DNA of 64,000 bases from Tritrichomonas musculus (lineage: Eukaryota > Parabasalia > Tritrichomonadida > Tritrichomonadidae), in contig JAPFFF010000017.1 in assembly GCA_039105265.1 (NCBI GenBank), positions 2,666,001 to 2,730,000 on the forward strand, read 5' to 3'. Of this stretch, positions 27,719-36,832 are shown one piece after another. Position 1 is the first letter of the stretch, and each line of letters starts with the position of its first letter. The notes under the pieces were generated by a model. The model had not been told where the DNA came from, did not search any database, and was given only the letters and a program-made list of their open reading frames with translations. The position numbers and the translations under genes were made by a program.

Positions 27719-29200
27719 CTATTGCTTGAATCGGTCAAAGAAATTCTCACGCTTTTGGCTGGGTTTGGATATTATTTTTGCATTGCGTTTATGCCTACGA
27801 GGTGGTTGGGGTTCAGGTTCACGTTCAGGCTCCTCCTCCTCATATTGAGAACTTAGCTCCTGCTCACTATATTCAGGAAGTGTTCCATACTCACGACTAC
27901 TCTCATACTCAAATGTGGTGTCCATGGTATTCCCCTTGAATTGTGGTGTGAATTTCTCCCGATATGGTTTAAATGATTTACCAAATTTCACAGACTGCGA
28001 TGTCTTCACTGAACTGGAATGCTTTCTAGATGAAGTACGAAGTACCTTCTGCTCAGGTGTTCTAGTATTGGAGTTATCTTGTGATTCCTGCTCACGAGTC
28101 CTGTCTCTAAGTCCATTACGATACAGACTGTGCTGTCTACGTGAACTACTTCGTGGAGCATAATCATCATCAACATTTGATTCACTAGAATACTCATCAT
28201 CGCTCCTAGTGTCGAGCCTCTGCGAGTAACCACTCTGCGAGTCATATGTACTTCTAGGATTGAGAGTTTGAGCGTCACCCTGATATTTTTGATATTTATA
28301 TGACTGCTTGCGTCGTATATCAGTCATCGCACGTTTCCCAACTCGATATTCTTGGAGTGAACCATTTGTTTTTCGAGCAACAACGGACTTCGTACCTGGT
28401 CTCTTATCGGTAGACATATATACACCACTTGGACTAATTTTATTTTGATTTCTCACCTGATAATCCCTATACTCAGCTTCATGCGGGTCATATGTATTTT
28501 GTTCATTATCACTACTCTCACTAGCCTCATCCGTGTAATCATTACATATAAGTTTTTGTCGAGGGTGATATGATGTGTGTTCATGATACCAATCCTTAGT
28601 TTTTTTCTCAAATGGGGCAGTCCCATTATTAACCAAAATATTTTTACTAGGTGGAGACTTACTAAAAACTTCATCGCTTGAGAATGAAAATTGAATGGGT
28701 TTTGGACGACTATCTTGTTGAGCTGTCTGGTTTGACGGGTATAAAGGATCTTGTTCAAAACAATATATTTCTGGTAGAAGCAAATGATTTGAATAAACCG
28801 CTATCTCAAACCCTATAACATAATCACCAGGTCTTTTAGTTGTGTTTGCAAGAACAGTTTCCTTGAAAATATTTCTGTGATAGGCGATATACGATTTTGG
28901 ATAAAGTTTATGATTATTGGGTCCTCGAACTAGTATCATACAAAAGTCATTCGCTGATGGCACATATCTAGATTCCCATATGTATGTAGGAACTTTTTCA
29001 TGTGATGTCATTGTGAATGTAGCTCCATTTTTATCAATCGTGTAGTCATGAACGACTGGTGGTGGAACTAAATCACGTGGGAAATATAATTTAGTAGATT
29101 TATCGACATCAAGGTATACCGCTGATAAATATTTTGAATATTTTAATTCACGATATTGACCTGGTTTCAATGTATAAACCTCAAAGTAGTCATCATTCAT
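27719..29200 (-). CDS. Basic-tail structural-type protein (B), 493 aa
   Basis: The folded N-terminus (YTLKPGQYRELKYS, then RDLVPPPVVHDY) aligns with the A protein. From about residue 165 it is disordered and rich in Ser, Arg and Asp, with a shared YMSTDKRPGTKSVVARK segment. It ends in a basic RRHKRNAKIISKPSQKREN tail. It converges with the structural gene with a 7-bp gap. Confidence 0.6.
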   Translation of the reverse strand: MNDDYFEVYTLKPGQYRELKYSKYLSAVYLDVDKSTKLYFPRDLVPPPVVHDYTIDKNGATFTMTSHEKVPTYIWESRYVPSANDFCMILVRGPNNHKLYPKSYIAYHRNIFKETVLANTTKRPGDYVIGFEIAVYSNHLLLPEIYCFEQDPLYPSNQTAQQDSRPKPIQFSFSSDEVFSKSPPSKNILVNNGTAPFEKKTKDWYHEHTSYHPRQKLICNDYTDEASESSDNEQNTYDPHEAEYRDYQVRNQNKISPSGVYMSTDKRPGTKSVVARKTNGSLQEYRVGKRAMTDIRRKQSYKYQKYQGDAQTLNPRSTYDSQSGYSQRLDTRSDDEYSSESNVDDDYAPRSSSRRQHSLYRNGLRDRTREQESQDNSNTRTPEQKVLRTSSRKHSSSVKTSQSVKFGKSFKPYREKFTPQFKGNTMDTTFEYESSREYGTLPEYSEQELSSQYEEEEPEREPEPQPPRRHKRNAKIISKPSQKRENFFDRFKQ

Positions 29201-29239
29201 TTACCCAAAAATAAACTCATTTAGAGGCTTATTCGGTAA

Positions 29240-29288
29240 CCCAAGCAGGAAGCAATTTCATTGCCGAGCGCTAGCGAACTGCATTCTA
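29240..29288 (+). repeat. 49-nt hairpin sequence, intergenic copy (B)
   Basis: It begins CCCAAGCAGGAAGCAATTTC and contains GCAAT-TTC-ATTGC and the palindrome CGCTAGCG. It is the reverse complement, with 2 mismatches, of 7800-7848 inside a coding region of A. It lies between the basic-tail and 110-aa genes. Confidence 0.75.
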
Positions 29289-29291
29289 TAT

Positions 29292-29624
29292 TCAATATAT
29301 TAGCAAGCATGATAGCACGAATGCATCAGGTTTTATCTCATTGCCATACAGGTCTGTGAACCATATTTTGAAATCCCGCTTGGTCCTGTTGAGCATCTCA
29401 TATTTGCGATACTTAGTTTGCCGCCTGTTGGCTAACATTATGAAGTGGTCGCAGTATGGGTCGAATTCAACAATGTCTGAGTGTACCATTAAATCACCGA
29501 TTATGGTCTTATTTACGATAGCCCCTACATACTGCACTACGATGTATTTCTTGTTGCGACTATATATGAAATCCTCAGGTAATGTAAATTCGGTGGTTTG
29601 CGTATGAAAATAGCGTTTGGGCAT
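29292..29624 (-). CDS. 110-aa conserved protein, possible penton-like minor capsid (B)
   Basis: It differs from the A copy at only a few residues, chiefly near EFTLPEDF and GAIVNK. It starts 3 bp after the integrase stop, as in A. Confidence 0.6.
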   Translation of the reverse strand: MPKRYFHTQTTEFTLPEDFIYSRNKKYIVVQYVGAIVNKTIIGDLMVHSDIVEFDPYCDHFIMLANRRQTKYRKYEMLNRTKRDFKIWFTDLYGNEIKPDAFVLSCLLIY

Positions 29625-29627
29625 TTA

Positions 29628-30890
29628 TTAGACAGCAAAGTACTGCTTATAGTCTTCACCCAATGATTCATAATTGGGTGCCACGAATCGGGTGTACATG
29701 ATGGGGATTGTTATAGTAGCTCGCTCATCATCAGTCATTGGCGTTCGACCAGTTTTGGTTTTGATATACGGCACATAGAACGCAGTTCCTGCTTGCTTAT
29801 CAGCATTCAACTGGAATCTACGATATGGGTTCAGCAATTTGCATTCGACGTTCCCATTATGGTATCTTATGAATTCAGCAATCTCATTGAACACACGCCT
29901 CTGCTTCTCATGCTTCTTCTCAGTTTTGGATGTATCGTAATGGATCAATATGATATTACCCTTGTGATAGCTCAGTAGACCATCCATTTGCATATTATTT
30001 TTGATTCGACGTAGCTTCCGTTGGCAATCCCTGATGTATCTCCATTCCAAATCAGGGTTGTGCTGCATTTGATTGGGTGTATAGTATATCCACTTAGGCT
30101 CTTTAGCCAGATACTGGTCATAATACTCATCATCTCGATAATTGGGATTGGGCATTCGTAGAGAACGATGCGGTGTGTTGTTATAGTAGTGGACCATCTG
30201 TTGCATCAGGAAAGGGTCTCCAATTCGACGATTATCTAAACCGAATGCATTGCGGAGTGTCCTAATGGTTGCATCAACGATTTTGTGAGAGTTGCTATGT
30301 TTGGATTTATTAACGATCAGTGCATTTTTATTGAATAGCACATTTTTAGTGCCATTGGCTATTTCCCTATTTTCATCAGTTTGATTTGCCACATCAAGCA
30401 CTTTTAGTAGATTATTTTCACCATCACATTTGATGGTATTAAATTTGAAGTCATCATATTTATCGAGAATGATTTTGGCGTATGCATCCTTAATGGTATC
30501 AGCTAGTTTGTCCTTAAGCGGTTCCACAATTAGATATCGCGTGTTGACATTCACCATGATGAGGTAAATGGTTTCATGGGGTACCAATTTATAACCAGGA
30601 GGTATTCCATGTTCCTTCGTAGTGTACTTCACAAACATCAAATCGACCTCCCAGCAGCCAGGTTCAAATGAGAAATCCGGTTTTGAATAAGAATTACATG
30701 GTTTCAATTTGAAGTCCTTAACGAATGGTTCATGATGATACTCGGGGTTGACGATAAACAGTGATGGGTCCAATTTTGATATTTTAGATTTGAATGGGTA
30801 CTTGAGCAATGACTTGTACTCATTATCGAATATCTTGAATGATTTCTTGTTATCAGTCATCCCCTGTGGGACTGAGAGCTTGTGCATCAT
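29628..30890 (-). CDS. Retrovirus-type integrase (B), 420 aa
   Basis: The catalytic core is as in A, with CWEVDLMF, KCDGEN and KIVDATIRTLRN. The first ten residues (MMHKLSVPQG) come from a 30-nt hairpin sequence at 30861-30890 that is absent from A. The ATG corresponding to the A start is at 30860, so either start may be used. The A/T-rich upstream motif now lies before the added residues. Confidence 0.92.
   Translation of the reverse strand: MMHKLSVPQGMTDNKKSFKIFDNEYKSLLKYPFKSKISKLDPSLFIVNPEYHHEPFVKDFKLKPCNSYSKPDFSFEPGCWEVDLMFVKYTTKEHGIPPGYKLVPHETIYLIMVNVNTRYLIVEPLKDKLADTIKDAYAKIILDKYDDFKFNTIKCDGENNLLKVLDVANQTDENREIANGTKNVLFNKNALIVNKSKHSNSHKIVDATIRTLRNAFGLDNRRIGDPFLMQQMVHYYNNTPHRSLRMPNPNYRDDEYYDQYLAKEPKWIYYTPNQMQHNPDLEWRYIRDCQRKLRRIKNNMQMDGLLSYHKGNIILIHYDTSKTEKKHEKQRRVFNEIAEFIRYHNGNVECKLLNPYRRFQLNADKQAGTAFYVPYIKTKTGRTPMTDDERATITIPIMYTRFVAPNYESLGEDYKQYFAV
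30861..30890 (-). repeat. 30-nt hairpin sequence at integrase start (B)
   Basis: On the plus strand it runs CCCC-TGT-GGG then ACTGAGAGCTTGTGCATCAT. Relatives are at 42419-42448 and 42785-42814. A lacks it at exactly this point, where TCAT joins directly to TTAATGTGCA. Confidence 0.75.
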
Positions 30891-30961
30891 TTAATGTGCA
30901 AAAATAATGGTCTCAATCGGGAGTATGGAATACATCCTAGCAATATTACGACCCTGGGAAT

Positions 30962-31195
30962 TTAATGGTTATCGCTTGATAATTCAGCTAACTCATTCTC
31001 GAGTTTGGCAACCTTTTCCTTCAAACTATTAATATCTTCAATCAGTGATTCACGAACGGCAAGACCATTGCTACCCAGCATGCCACCTTTGATGTTATTG
31101 AGATGACCCTTATACAAATAGCACTTCTCCTTGAGATCATGCTTGATGCGCTTCAACTCTGGAATCTCTTTCTTGTATTCACTCAATTCAGTCAT
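30962..31195 (-). CDS. Small coiled-coil protein (B), 77 aa
   Basis: Almost identical to the A copy; the changes are GEYKK to SEYKK and a few conservative sites. The divergent promoter space is also kept. Confidence 0.75.
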   Translation of the reverse strand: MTELSEYKKEIPELKRIKHDLKEKCYLYKGHLNNIKGGMLGSNGLAVRESLIEDINSLKEKVAKLENELAELSSDNH

Positions 31196-31229
31196 TTAGA
31201 TACGAAAAAAAGTGTTTTTTCAAGATTAA

Positions 31230-31457
31230 ATGTCTTATGAGGAACGCCGTGTATTAAAAGATTCTAATGGGCTTACGTATTTCAATCACCTGGAACGCCA
31301 CATGCGAAATATGCGAACCATGAGTTGTACCAAACCTACAATCCAAAAATATGAAGATAAGGGGTGTATTATACATGACCCAGTTATTAAATCAACATCA
31401 TCAGCGATACACCACTCGCTCAATCACCAGGTAGTCCCAAATAATTCAAAAATTTAA
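31230..31457 (+). CDS. 75-aa conserved small protein (B)
   Basis: It has the same length as the A copy, with KDSNGLTYFNHLERHMRN. Its stop overlaps the convergent 153-aa gene by 4 bp, as in A. Confidence 0.7.
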   Translation: MSYEERRVLKDSNGLTYFNHLERHMRNMRTMSCTKPTIQKYEDKGCIIHDPVIKSTSSAIHHSLNHQVVPNNSKI

Positions 31458-31915
31458 TGTCTTAGGAGGTTGTTCACAGCATCAGTACATTCATTCACAG
31501 TATTGGTGAGCTGATTTATTTTTGTAGTGATCATGCCAATGGTGTTCTCCAAAGTGGTAATCCGTTTGGAATACGAATCTAATGATGACTGCAATACATT
31601 TATGTCAGCTCGAATGTTTGCAAATTGGATCTCCACGAGGTTATCGTTATCGGCTTGCTTAGAGATTTTCTTGAGAAACACATTATTGGAGCCATCCTTG
31701 CCGGTGCGTTTGGTAATCCTGTACTCACACTCAGGGGTGATAATTTTGTAGGTTTTATTGAGATAATTGGTGGTCTTCTCATTGAACATATCTTTGTACT
31801 TCTGGTAGAACAGGTCGAACTCCTCTACTGAGTTGAACGTACGCTGCTCCAGCTTATTATCGTTTATGACCTTAATATCGCATTGGGCTAAATGTTTCAC
31901 ATTATCTGTATTCAT
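31454..31915 (-). CDS. 153-aa protein with C-terminal coiled coil (B)
   Basis: The conserved N-terminal domain has LFYQKYKDMFNEKT. The coiled coil has RITTLENTIGMITT. It ends DAVNNLLRH. Its length and start fix the start chosen for A. Confidence 0.7.
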   Translation of the reverse strand: MNTDNVKHLAQCDIKVINDNKLEQRTFNSVEEFDLFYQKYKDMFNEKTTNYLNKTYKIITPECEYRITKRTGKDGSNNVFLKKISKQADNDNLVEIQFANIRADINVLQSSLDSYSKRITTLENTIGMITTKINQLTNTVNECTDAVNNLLRH

Positions 31916-31965
31916 TTCAAAACAGGCAAAAATAAATTCATATGTATGTGGATATTTGGTGATGA

Positions 31966-32217
31966 TTAAACTTTATCCAATATGGATTTACCTATTTCAC
32001 CAGCCTTACCAACCGTTCCCAAACCTCTATCAATTGTATCAAGTAGTCCACCTGCACCAGGTATCAATCCTGCAATTGGTTTGACCCTATCAATGATTTG
32101 TCTACCAACATTGACAACTGTAGGTAGCTTATCAACAACTCTCTGCGCGACATTCCTGAGTGTAGATCCCACTTTGCGGAATCCATCTTTTATCTTCCTG
32201 AAGATACCAATGCCCAT
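31966..32217 (-). CDS. Protein VI-like amphipathic minor capsid peptide (B), 83 aa
   Basis: The start is MGIGIFRKIKDGF; the longer frame upstream is not used. A basic amphipathic helix is followed by a glycine-rich hydrophobic core (GLIPGAGGLLD) and the terminal IGKSILDKV shared by all copies. Confidence 0.65.
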   Translation of the reverse strand: MGIGIFRKIKDGFRKVGSTLRNVAQRVVDKLPTVVNVGRQIIDRVKPIAGLIPGAGGLLDTIDRGLGTVGKAGEIGKSILDKV

Positions 32218-32263
32218 TTGGTATATAAAAAAATGTGATTTCCTGGTTTTTTCCAAGGTACAA

Positions 32264-34132
32264 ATGAAATATAGGAACGAAAGAGCTCACAACTTGATGT
32301 ACGAGGCTGGTAATGTTATGGAGACATTCCAGAAGATGAGAAACATTATTAATACCAATGATGGTACCAGAAGCTTCTCATTTAGAACTGTTGATTGCCA
32401 TGACCAACCAGCACCATTCCATCAAGGTCAGTACTCACAGATTTCATTAACGCACCCCGACCACTTTATTAGTGATGTTGATAAAGGTTTCCTCACATTC
32501 CACATCAAACTTGATTTGCAATTGAACACCGATACTGCTAAATTACAATTGATTGAAGATCCTGATAACCTCTACAAATTGTTTGTGGGATTCAAGTCCT
32601 CGAACCAATTATTCGACAGGCTGGAGATTCTCCATAACAATGTCAATGTTGGATATCAGCAAAATGAATGCATTCGTGAGGGCTTCCTATACTCAGTTTT
32701 GAAACCAGAAACCGAGAAGAAACGCCGCAGATTCGTTCACAGCTTATGGGAGAATGTTTCAAATTATAGTCAAACTCATGCAGGTGTTTATGTTAATCTC
32801 AATGATTTCAAAGCCAATGGGAAGACCACTACTGAATTCGATTTGAATATACCATTTGATGACTTGCTTGCATTGCAGGCATTCGATTTATTCCCCAATG
32901 GAATCATTGGTGATTTATCTATTAGATTCCAAGTCAGTCCAGCAGGTCTTGTATGGGCAGTCATTGATCCATATACGGTTGCTGAAGCAAAGGCATTCTT
33001 GGAAGATGATGATCATATTACAATGAAGCAGTTGGAGCAATTGCGTGAGATCAAGGCTCGTGGTAAACTCAAGAGGCAATTTACGCAAATTGGTAATGAA
33101 GCACTTATACCAGGGGTATTCGATAATACAATCAAATTTAAGTACAATATTTGTGCCGAACATGGAACTCCAGTTAATGATACACCAATTGAAATCACTT
33201 TCGAATTTACAGATGAGGAATATGAGAAATTCGGTATTAAGAAGACTATGAATTTAAAGGAGATTGCACGCCATAATCCCGATTACACAGGTACTATTGA
33301 AGACTATATGACAATTGAAATCGTTGAAGAGAATAATGAACTTAAATATGAATCGCAACCGGCAACTCTCACCGTTAACCGAATGACTATCACTTTATGT
33401 AAATCCAACATGCAAGGATATGGTGTTTGTGAAGCCACTCGTGCGGGTATCGAATCCATATTACGTGAAGGACTGATAATTCCATCCCAAAAGGTAGATT
33501 ATCATGCATTCCCAATTGCTGCTGCATCCAATGGAATCAAATCTACATTGAATATCCCATTAATAAATGTCACAAGCATGTCATTATTGTTCCCCAAGCA
33601 TCACAACGATTTGACCGTATTTGAGAATCCCGTTTACCAAAATTGTTATTTGAATATTGGTGGTAAGAACTTCCCAGATGAGAATGTTAGTACCATTGGT
33701 GCTAGATTCTTCGAGAGTCAACTAACAGCTGGCGATTTGGATAGCATCACACTCCAATGTACTAAGGAATTTGAGGATAGCTTCACTATGCCCAAGAATG
33801 ATGTTGATGGAAATAGATATAAGAATACATTGAGTGATGCCACATCATTTGTATTCAATGTCCAAACTGAGAGAGCATCTGCTGGATACTGTTATGATGG
33901 CTTAGATGGTGGCAAAGGTAATATCCAAATTCAAGTCAATGGTCAACCAATATTCACTGGCAATAATGATACATATTATAATATTATTGAACCAAGTGGA
34001 GCTGTTGTTAGACCACCACCTGTCCAACTCTGTTTATGCAGAGACACATACTTTAAGCTCTCACTCGATGGTCTTGAATATGTTGATGATGAATCACCAG
34101 CTGGCTCACAAGTTGACCCAGAAATGACTTAA
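32264..34132 (+). CDS. Major capsid protein, double jelly-roll (B), 622 aa
   Basis: The start is MKYRNERAHNLMYE; the long frame upstream is the antisense of the protein VI-like gene and is discarded. It is highly similar to A except for the loop between GNEALIPG and ESQPATLTV, where it instead resembles the more distant E copy (KFKYNICAEHG). Confidence 0.88.
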   Translation: MKYRNERAHNLMYEAGNVMETFQKMRNIINTNDGTRSFSFRTVDCHDQPAPFHQGQYSQISLTHPDHFISDVDKGFLTFHIKLDLQLNTDTAKLQLIEDPDNLYKLFVGFKSSNQLFDRLEILHNNVNVGYQQNECIREGFLYSVLKPETEKKRRRFVHSLWENVSNYSQTHAGVYVNLNDFKANGKTTTEFDLNIPFDDLLALQAFDLFPNGIIGDLSIRFQVSPAGLVWAVIDPYTVAEAKAFLEDDDHITMKQLEQLREIKARGKLKRQFTQIGNEALIPGVFDNTIKFKYNICAEHGTPVNDTPIEITFEFTDEEYEKFGIKKTMNLKEIARHNPDYTGTIEDYMTIEIVEENNELKYESQPATLTVNRMTITLCKSNMQGYGVCEATRAGIESILREGLIIPSQKVDYHAFPIAAASNGIKSTLNIPLINVTSMSLLFPKHHNDLTVFENPVYQNCYLNIGGKNFPDENVSTIGARFFESQLTAGDLDSITLQCTKEFEDSFTMPKNDVDGNRYKNTLSDATSFVFNVQTERASAGYCYDGLDGGKGNIQIQVNGQPIFTGNNDTYYNIIEPSGAVVRPPPVQLCLCRDTYFKLSLDGLEYVDDESPAGSQVDPEMT

Positions 34133-34174
34133 GAAATATAGCAATTGGGGTAAAAATATTTTTGTGCTTTGGAA

Positions 34175-34807
34175 ATGACTCTCCATAAGGCTAGAATTCT
34201 ATCAAGTGAAAATGATGCTAGTGTTAAACAGGAGCAGAATGTGAATATTAAGATTGCTGCGAATAGACCTCCACCTGTACAACCAGTAGCTTATACTGAA
34301 GGGGATTATCCTCAAGTTCCACAGATGCAACCTCAAGTGCAACCTCAAATGGGATATACTGAAGGGGGATATCCTCAAAATGGCACCCAGAATGCAAATT
34401 TTACTACACCCTCGACAACTGGTGCATATCCATCAGTTGCTCCAATAAACAATCCTCCTCTAGAACGTTCAATAGAACTTGATGGTGAGGACTTGGATAC
34501 CAAAAATAAATTCCTCGAGATATTGCTGAGTATCTATGAAACGAATCCATTGAGGATGAACAACTATCTTGTGTGCCATAGCAACACATTGATGGAGCTC
34601 ATTAAAATACTCACTAAGGCTGACAAGGTTGAGTTGGTTATAAATGAGGATAGTGGGTGTACAGGCTGTGTTTCAAACTCGAAGTACATGAAGATTGATA
34701 AGATATTGGTATCCAAAAATGGGGTATCCAATGAATTGAAATATGGATATAACCATGTATGGACCGAGCTCATAAGACACTCGATATCACTCAAAATTTG
34801 TATTTAA
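34175..34807 (+). CDS. ARILSSENDAS protein (B), 210 aa
   Basis: The start is MTLHKARILSSEND, two codons inside a TTG-opened frame. The linker has repeated Tyr-Thr-Glu-Gly and PQMQPQ words and differs from A. The C-terminal 110 residues are almost identical to A. Confidence 0.7.
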   Translation: MTLHKARILSSENDASVKQEQNVNIKIAANRPPPVQPVAYTEGDYPQVPQMQPQVQPQMGYTEGGYPQNGTQNANFTTPSTTGAYPSVAPINNPPLERSIELDGEDLDTKNKFLEILLSIYETNPLRMNNYLVCHSNTLMELIKILTKADKVELVINEDSGCTGCVSNSKYMKIDKILVSKNGVSNELKYGYNHVWTELIRHSISLKICI

Positions 34808-34817
34808 ATTTTCATAA

Positions 34818-34967
34818 ATGTCACTTGCAAGCGAGATCATCATGAATATATTATTAGGGTTGATACTAGCGACCAACATAATTGAACTACTAATATTGGT
34901 ATCGTTTACTGCAGAGGATGAACCACCTGAGTTGACCGATGAGCTGAGACGCACATTATACGCCTGA
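34818..34967 (+). CDS. Conserved membrane micro-protein (B), 49 aa
   Basis: MSLASEIIMNILLGLILATN begins a single hydrophobic helix; the tail is AEDEPPELTDELRRTLYA. The length is the same as in A, and most substitutions are conservative. Confidence 0.75.
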   Translation: MSLASEIIMNILLGLILATNIIELLILVSFTAEDEPPELTDELRRTLYA

Positions 34968-34987
34968 AAAGCTTTATTTTTGATTAA

Positions 34988-35929
34988 ATGTTGTATTATA
35001 AACGCCTGCAGCCAACTCTTTTTGATTATACATCTATCGAATTATCAGACAGTTCCAGTGGAGAGCCAATAGATTTTGACACATTTGAGCAGGAACTGCG
35101 TTCTATGTTCCAGAAGCAGCAACCGGTTTCCAAGAGGTTTGATGTTGATGAAGCTATGAGTGAGGCCTATTCCAAGAATAGGGATAGAATCACGAATGCA
35201 TCCATAAGACCAATCGCTAACGGAATATATGCTTGGTACAATACTTTGAACATACTGGTAGCTTCTCAAGGCAAAGGTAAGAGTCACACAGTTATTCGTG
35301 ATATCATTCAAATGAGTAGACTCAAAAATAACCCATTTCATATGATAGTCTATGTGAGCAAAAATGGTATTATAAATGATTCCACATTTGAATCTCAACG
35401 TGAACTCATCAACTTGCCCATTGAGGTTGTCGCTGATAGTAATGCTGAACGGTATTTGAAGGAACTCGATTTATGGAAAGAGTTGTATAACAAATATAGC
35501 TCAGTTGGGAAGATTATTGTCGATGAACAGAAGTTGCAGCAAATGTTTGAGTTCCTTCATATCAACAAACTTGGGAAACCCAATGTACCACTCAATACGA
35601 TAATCCTTTGTGAGGATTTCATTAAGAGTAAGCTGTTGAAATCATCATACTTCACAAACTATATTACACAGTTGCGCCATAAGAATTCAATCGTTTACAT
35701 CAATATCCAGTTCTTCAAAGGTGTGCCAACTGATTACAAAAATAATTGTACATCATTCTTCATATTCAATGGGTTCTCGCGACAGAAACTCAATTACATA
35801 TATCAGCAGGTGAGCATACCTTGTGAATTCGAAGAGTTGTGGCAAAAATATAGAACCTTATCTGGACATGATTTCATATTGGTGAACACTGTTGAACACG
35901 ATATGCAAGTTATATATAGTAAGATTTAG
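34988..35929 (+). CDS. FtsK/HerA-type packaging ATPase (B), 313 aa
   Basis: The Walker A loop is ASQGKGKSH and Walker B is IILCEDF. It is shorter than A because A's three hairpin segments are absent. It has one segment of its own: bases 35088-35108 are 21 nt identical to part of the integrase coding sequence, read here in another frame as EQELRSM. Confidence 0.88.
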   Translation: MLYYKRLQPTLFDYTSIELSDSSSGEPIDFDTFEQELRSMFQKQQPVSKRFDVDEAMSEAYSKNRDRITNASIRPIANGIYAWYNTLNILVASQGKGKSHTVIRDIIQMSRLKNNPFHMIVYVSKNGIINDSTFESQRELINLPIEVVADSNAERYLKELDLWKELYNKYSSVGKIIVDEQKLQQMFEFLHINKLGKPNVPLNTIILCEDFIKSKLLKSSYFTNYITQLRHKNSIVYINIQFFKGVPTDYKNNCTSFFIFNGFSRQKLNYIYQQVSIPCEFEELWQKYRTLSGHDFILVNTVEHDMQVIYSKI

Positions 35930-36411
35930 ACAAAATCAATATCAGGGTCTGCTTCCAATACCAAATCTTGATGTTGACCAATGAATACATCAGGTTCCAC
36001 AATATTGTATTTTTCACGTAATTTACCAATGAGATCCTTGGTGTTTATATTGGTTTTCTCAATCGAATAGTTGTAATACGGGCATTCCTTGAATTCATGT
36101 TTTTCGGTATTCCCATTTACGAAGAACTCATGCATGTTGATACTCAATTTACGTCTACTGTTGGATGTCAAATATATGTTCTCAAGGTTCATCTCCTTGA
36201 GCTTATCTGGGTAGAATCTAATGGTTTCAGTATTAGTCTGTAGTGATACATATAGGACCCTCGCAAGGTAAAGCGATTTCTTCAAACTGAATGGGAACTT
36301 GTCACATAATATTGCGAAATTACATTTTGAGAATTCATCAGGCTTTGATGATAGGGATATCAATGTGTTGATGTATTCGTAGACCTTGAAATGGGTTGTG
36401 GATGATTCCAT
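35926..36411 (-). CDS. 159-aa-family terminal protein (B), 161 aa
   Basis: It aligns throughout with the A copy (VYEYINTLISL, CNFAILCDKFP, LTSNSRRKLS, YYNYSIEKT). It is the last gene before the right terminal repeat, tail to tail with the ATPase gene. Confidence 0.7.
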   Translation of the reverse strand: MESSTTHFKVYEYINTLISLSSKPDEFSKCNFAILCDKFPFSLKKSLYLARVLYVSLQTNTETIRFYPDKLKEMNLENIYLTSNSRRKLSINMHEFFVNGNTEKHEFKECPYYNYSIEKTNINTKDLIGKLREKYNIVEPDVFIGQHQDLVLEADPDIDFV

Positions 36412-36502
36412 TTGGTGGTGATAAAAAAATCAATATTCAAATTTAAAAATAGGTTTATTTTTGGGGTCAATGCGAATGCATAAATGCAAAAATAGTTAGG
36501 GG

Positions 36503-36826
36503 CCTTCAAAACTAGGGCAATAGTGGCAGTCATAAGTGAACATCTATATAACCCCATGATGCTGACCACTTATTCCTAGTTATGAGTATCAGTTAGGGTC
36601 AATTCAAAAATAGTTAGATGACCTTCTAAACTAGGGCAATAGTGGCGGTCATGAGTGATCATAAGTGAACATCAATGTGGCCCTATGATGCTGACCACTT
36701 ATTCCTAGTTATGAGTATCAGTTAGTGTCAATTCAAAAATAGTAAGATGACCTTCTAAATTAGGGTAGTGGTGTCGGTCATAAATGAATTTCTATCTGGT
36801 TGTCATCCGGAACAACCATCACTACT
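36503..36826 (-). repeat. Right terminal inverted repeat of element B
   Basis: Inverted relative to 17829-18165, with the same units of about 131 bp, ending CATCACTACT. The short stretch between it and the 159-aa gene start (36412-36502) is A/T-rich and shows no gene. Confidence 0.9.
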
Positions 36827-36832
36827 GAGGAC
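36827..36832. repeat. Target-site duplication GAGGAC, right copy
   Basis: It matches 17823-17828 exactly and lies in the coding sequence of the C polymerase. Confidence 0.85.

Larger units (their letters stand above)
17829..36826 (+). mobile_element. Element B: Polinton/Maverick that looks whole, 18,998 bp
   Basis: It has terminal inverted repeats of about 335 bp, a 6-bp target duplication, and a full set of long open genes from the 158-aa gene to the 159-aa gene. No break is evident in the long genes. A near-identical fragment (D) elsewhere in the window indicates that its lineage was recently active, although its two terminal repeats differ at about 9 percent of the outer 146 positions by eye. 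Confidence 0.93.

Noticed and set aside
31982-32263. Long upstream extension of the B capsid frame
   Set aside because: It is antisense to the protein VI-like gene; the ATG at 32264 matches the starts in A and E.
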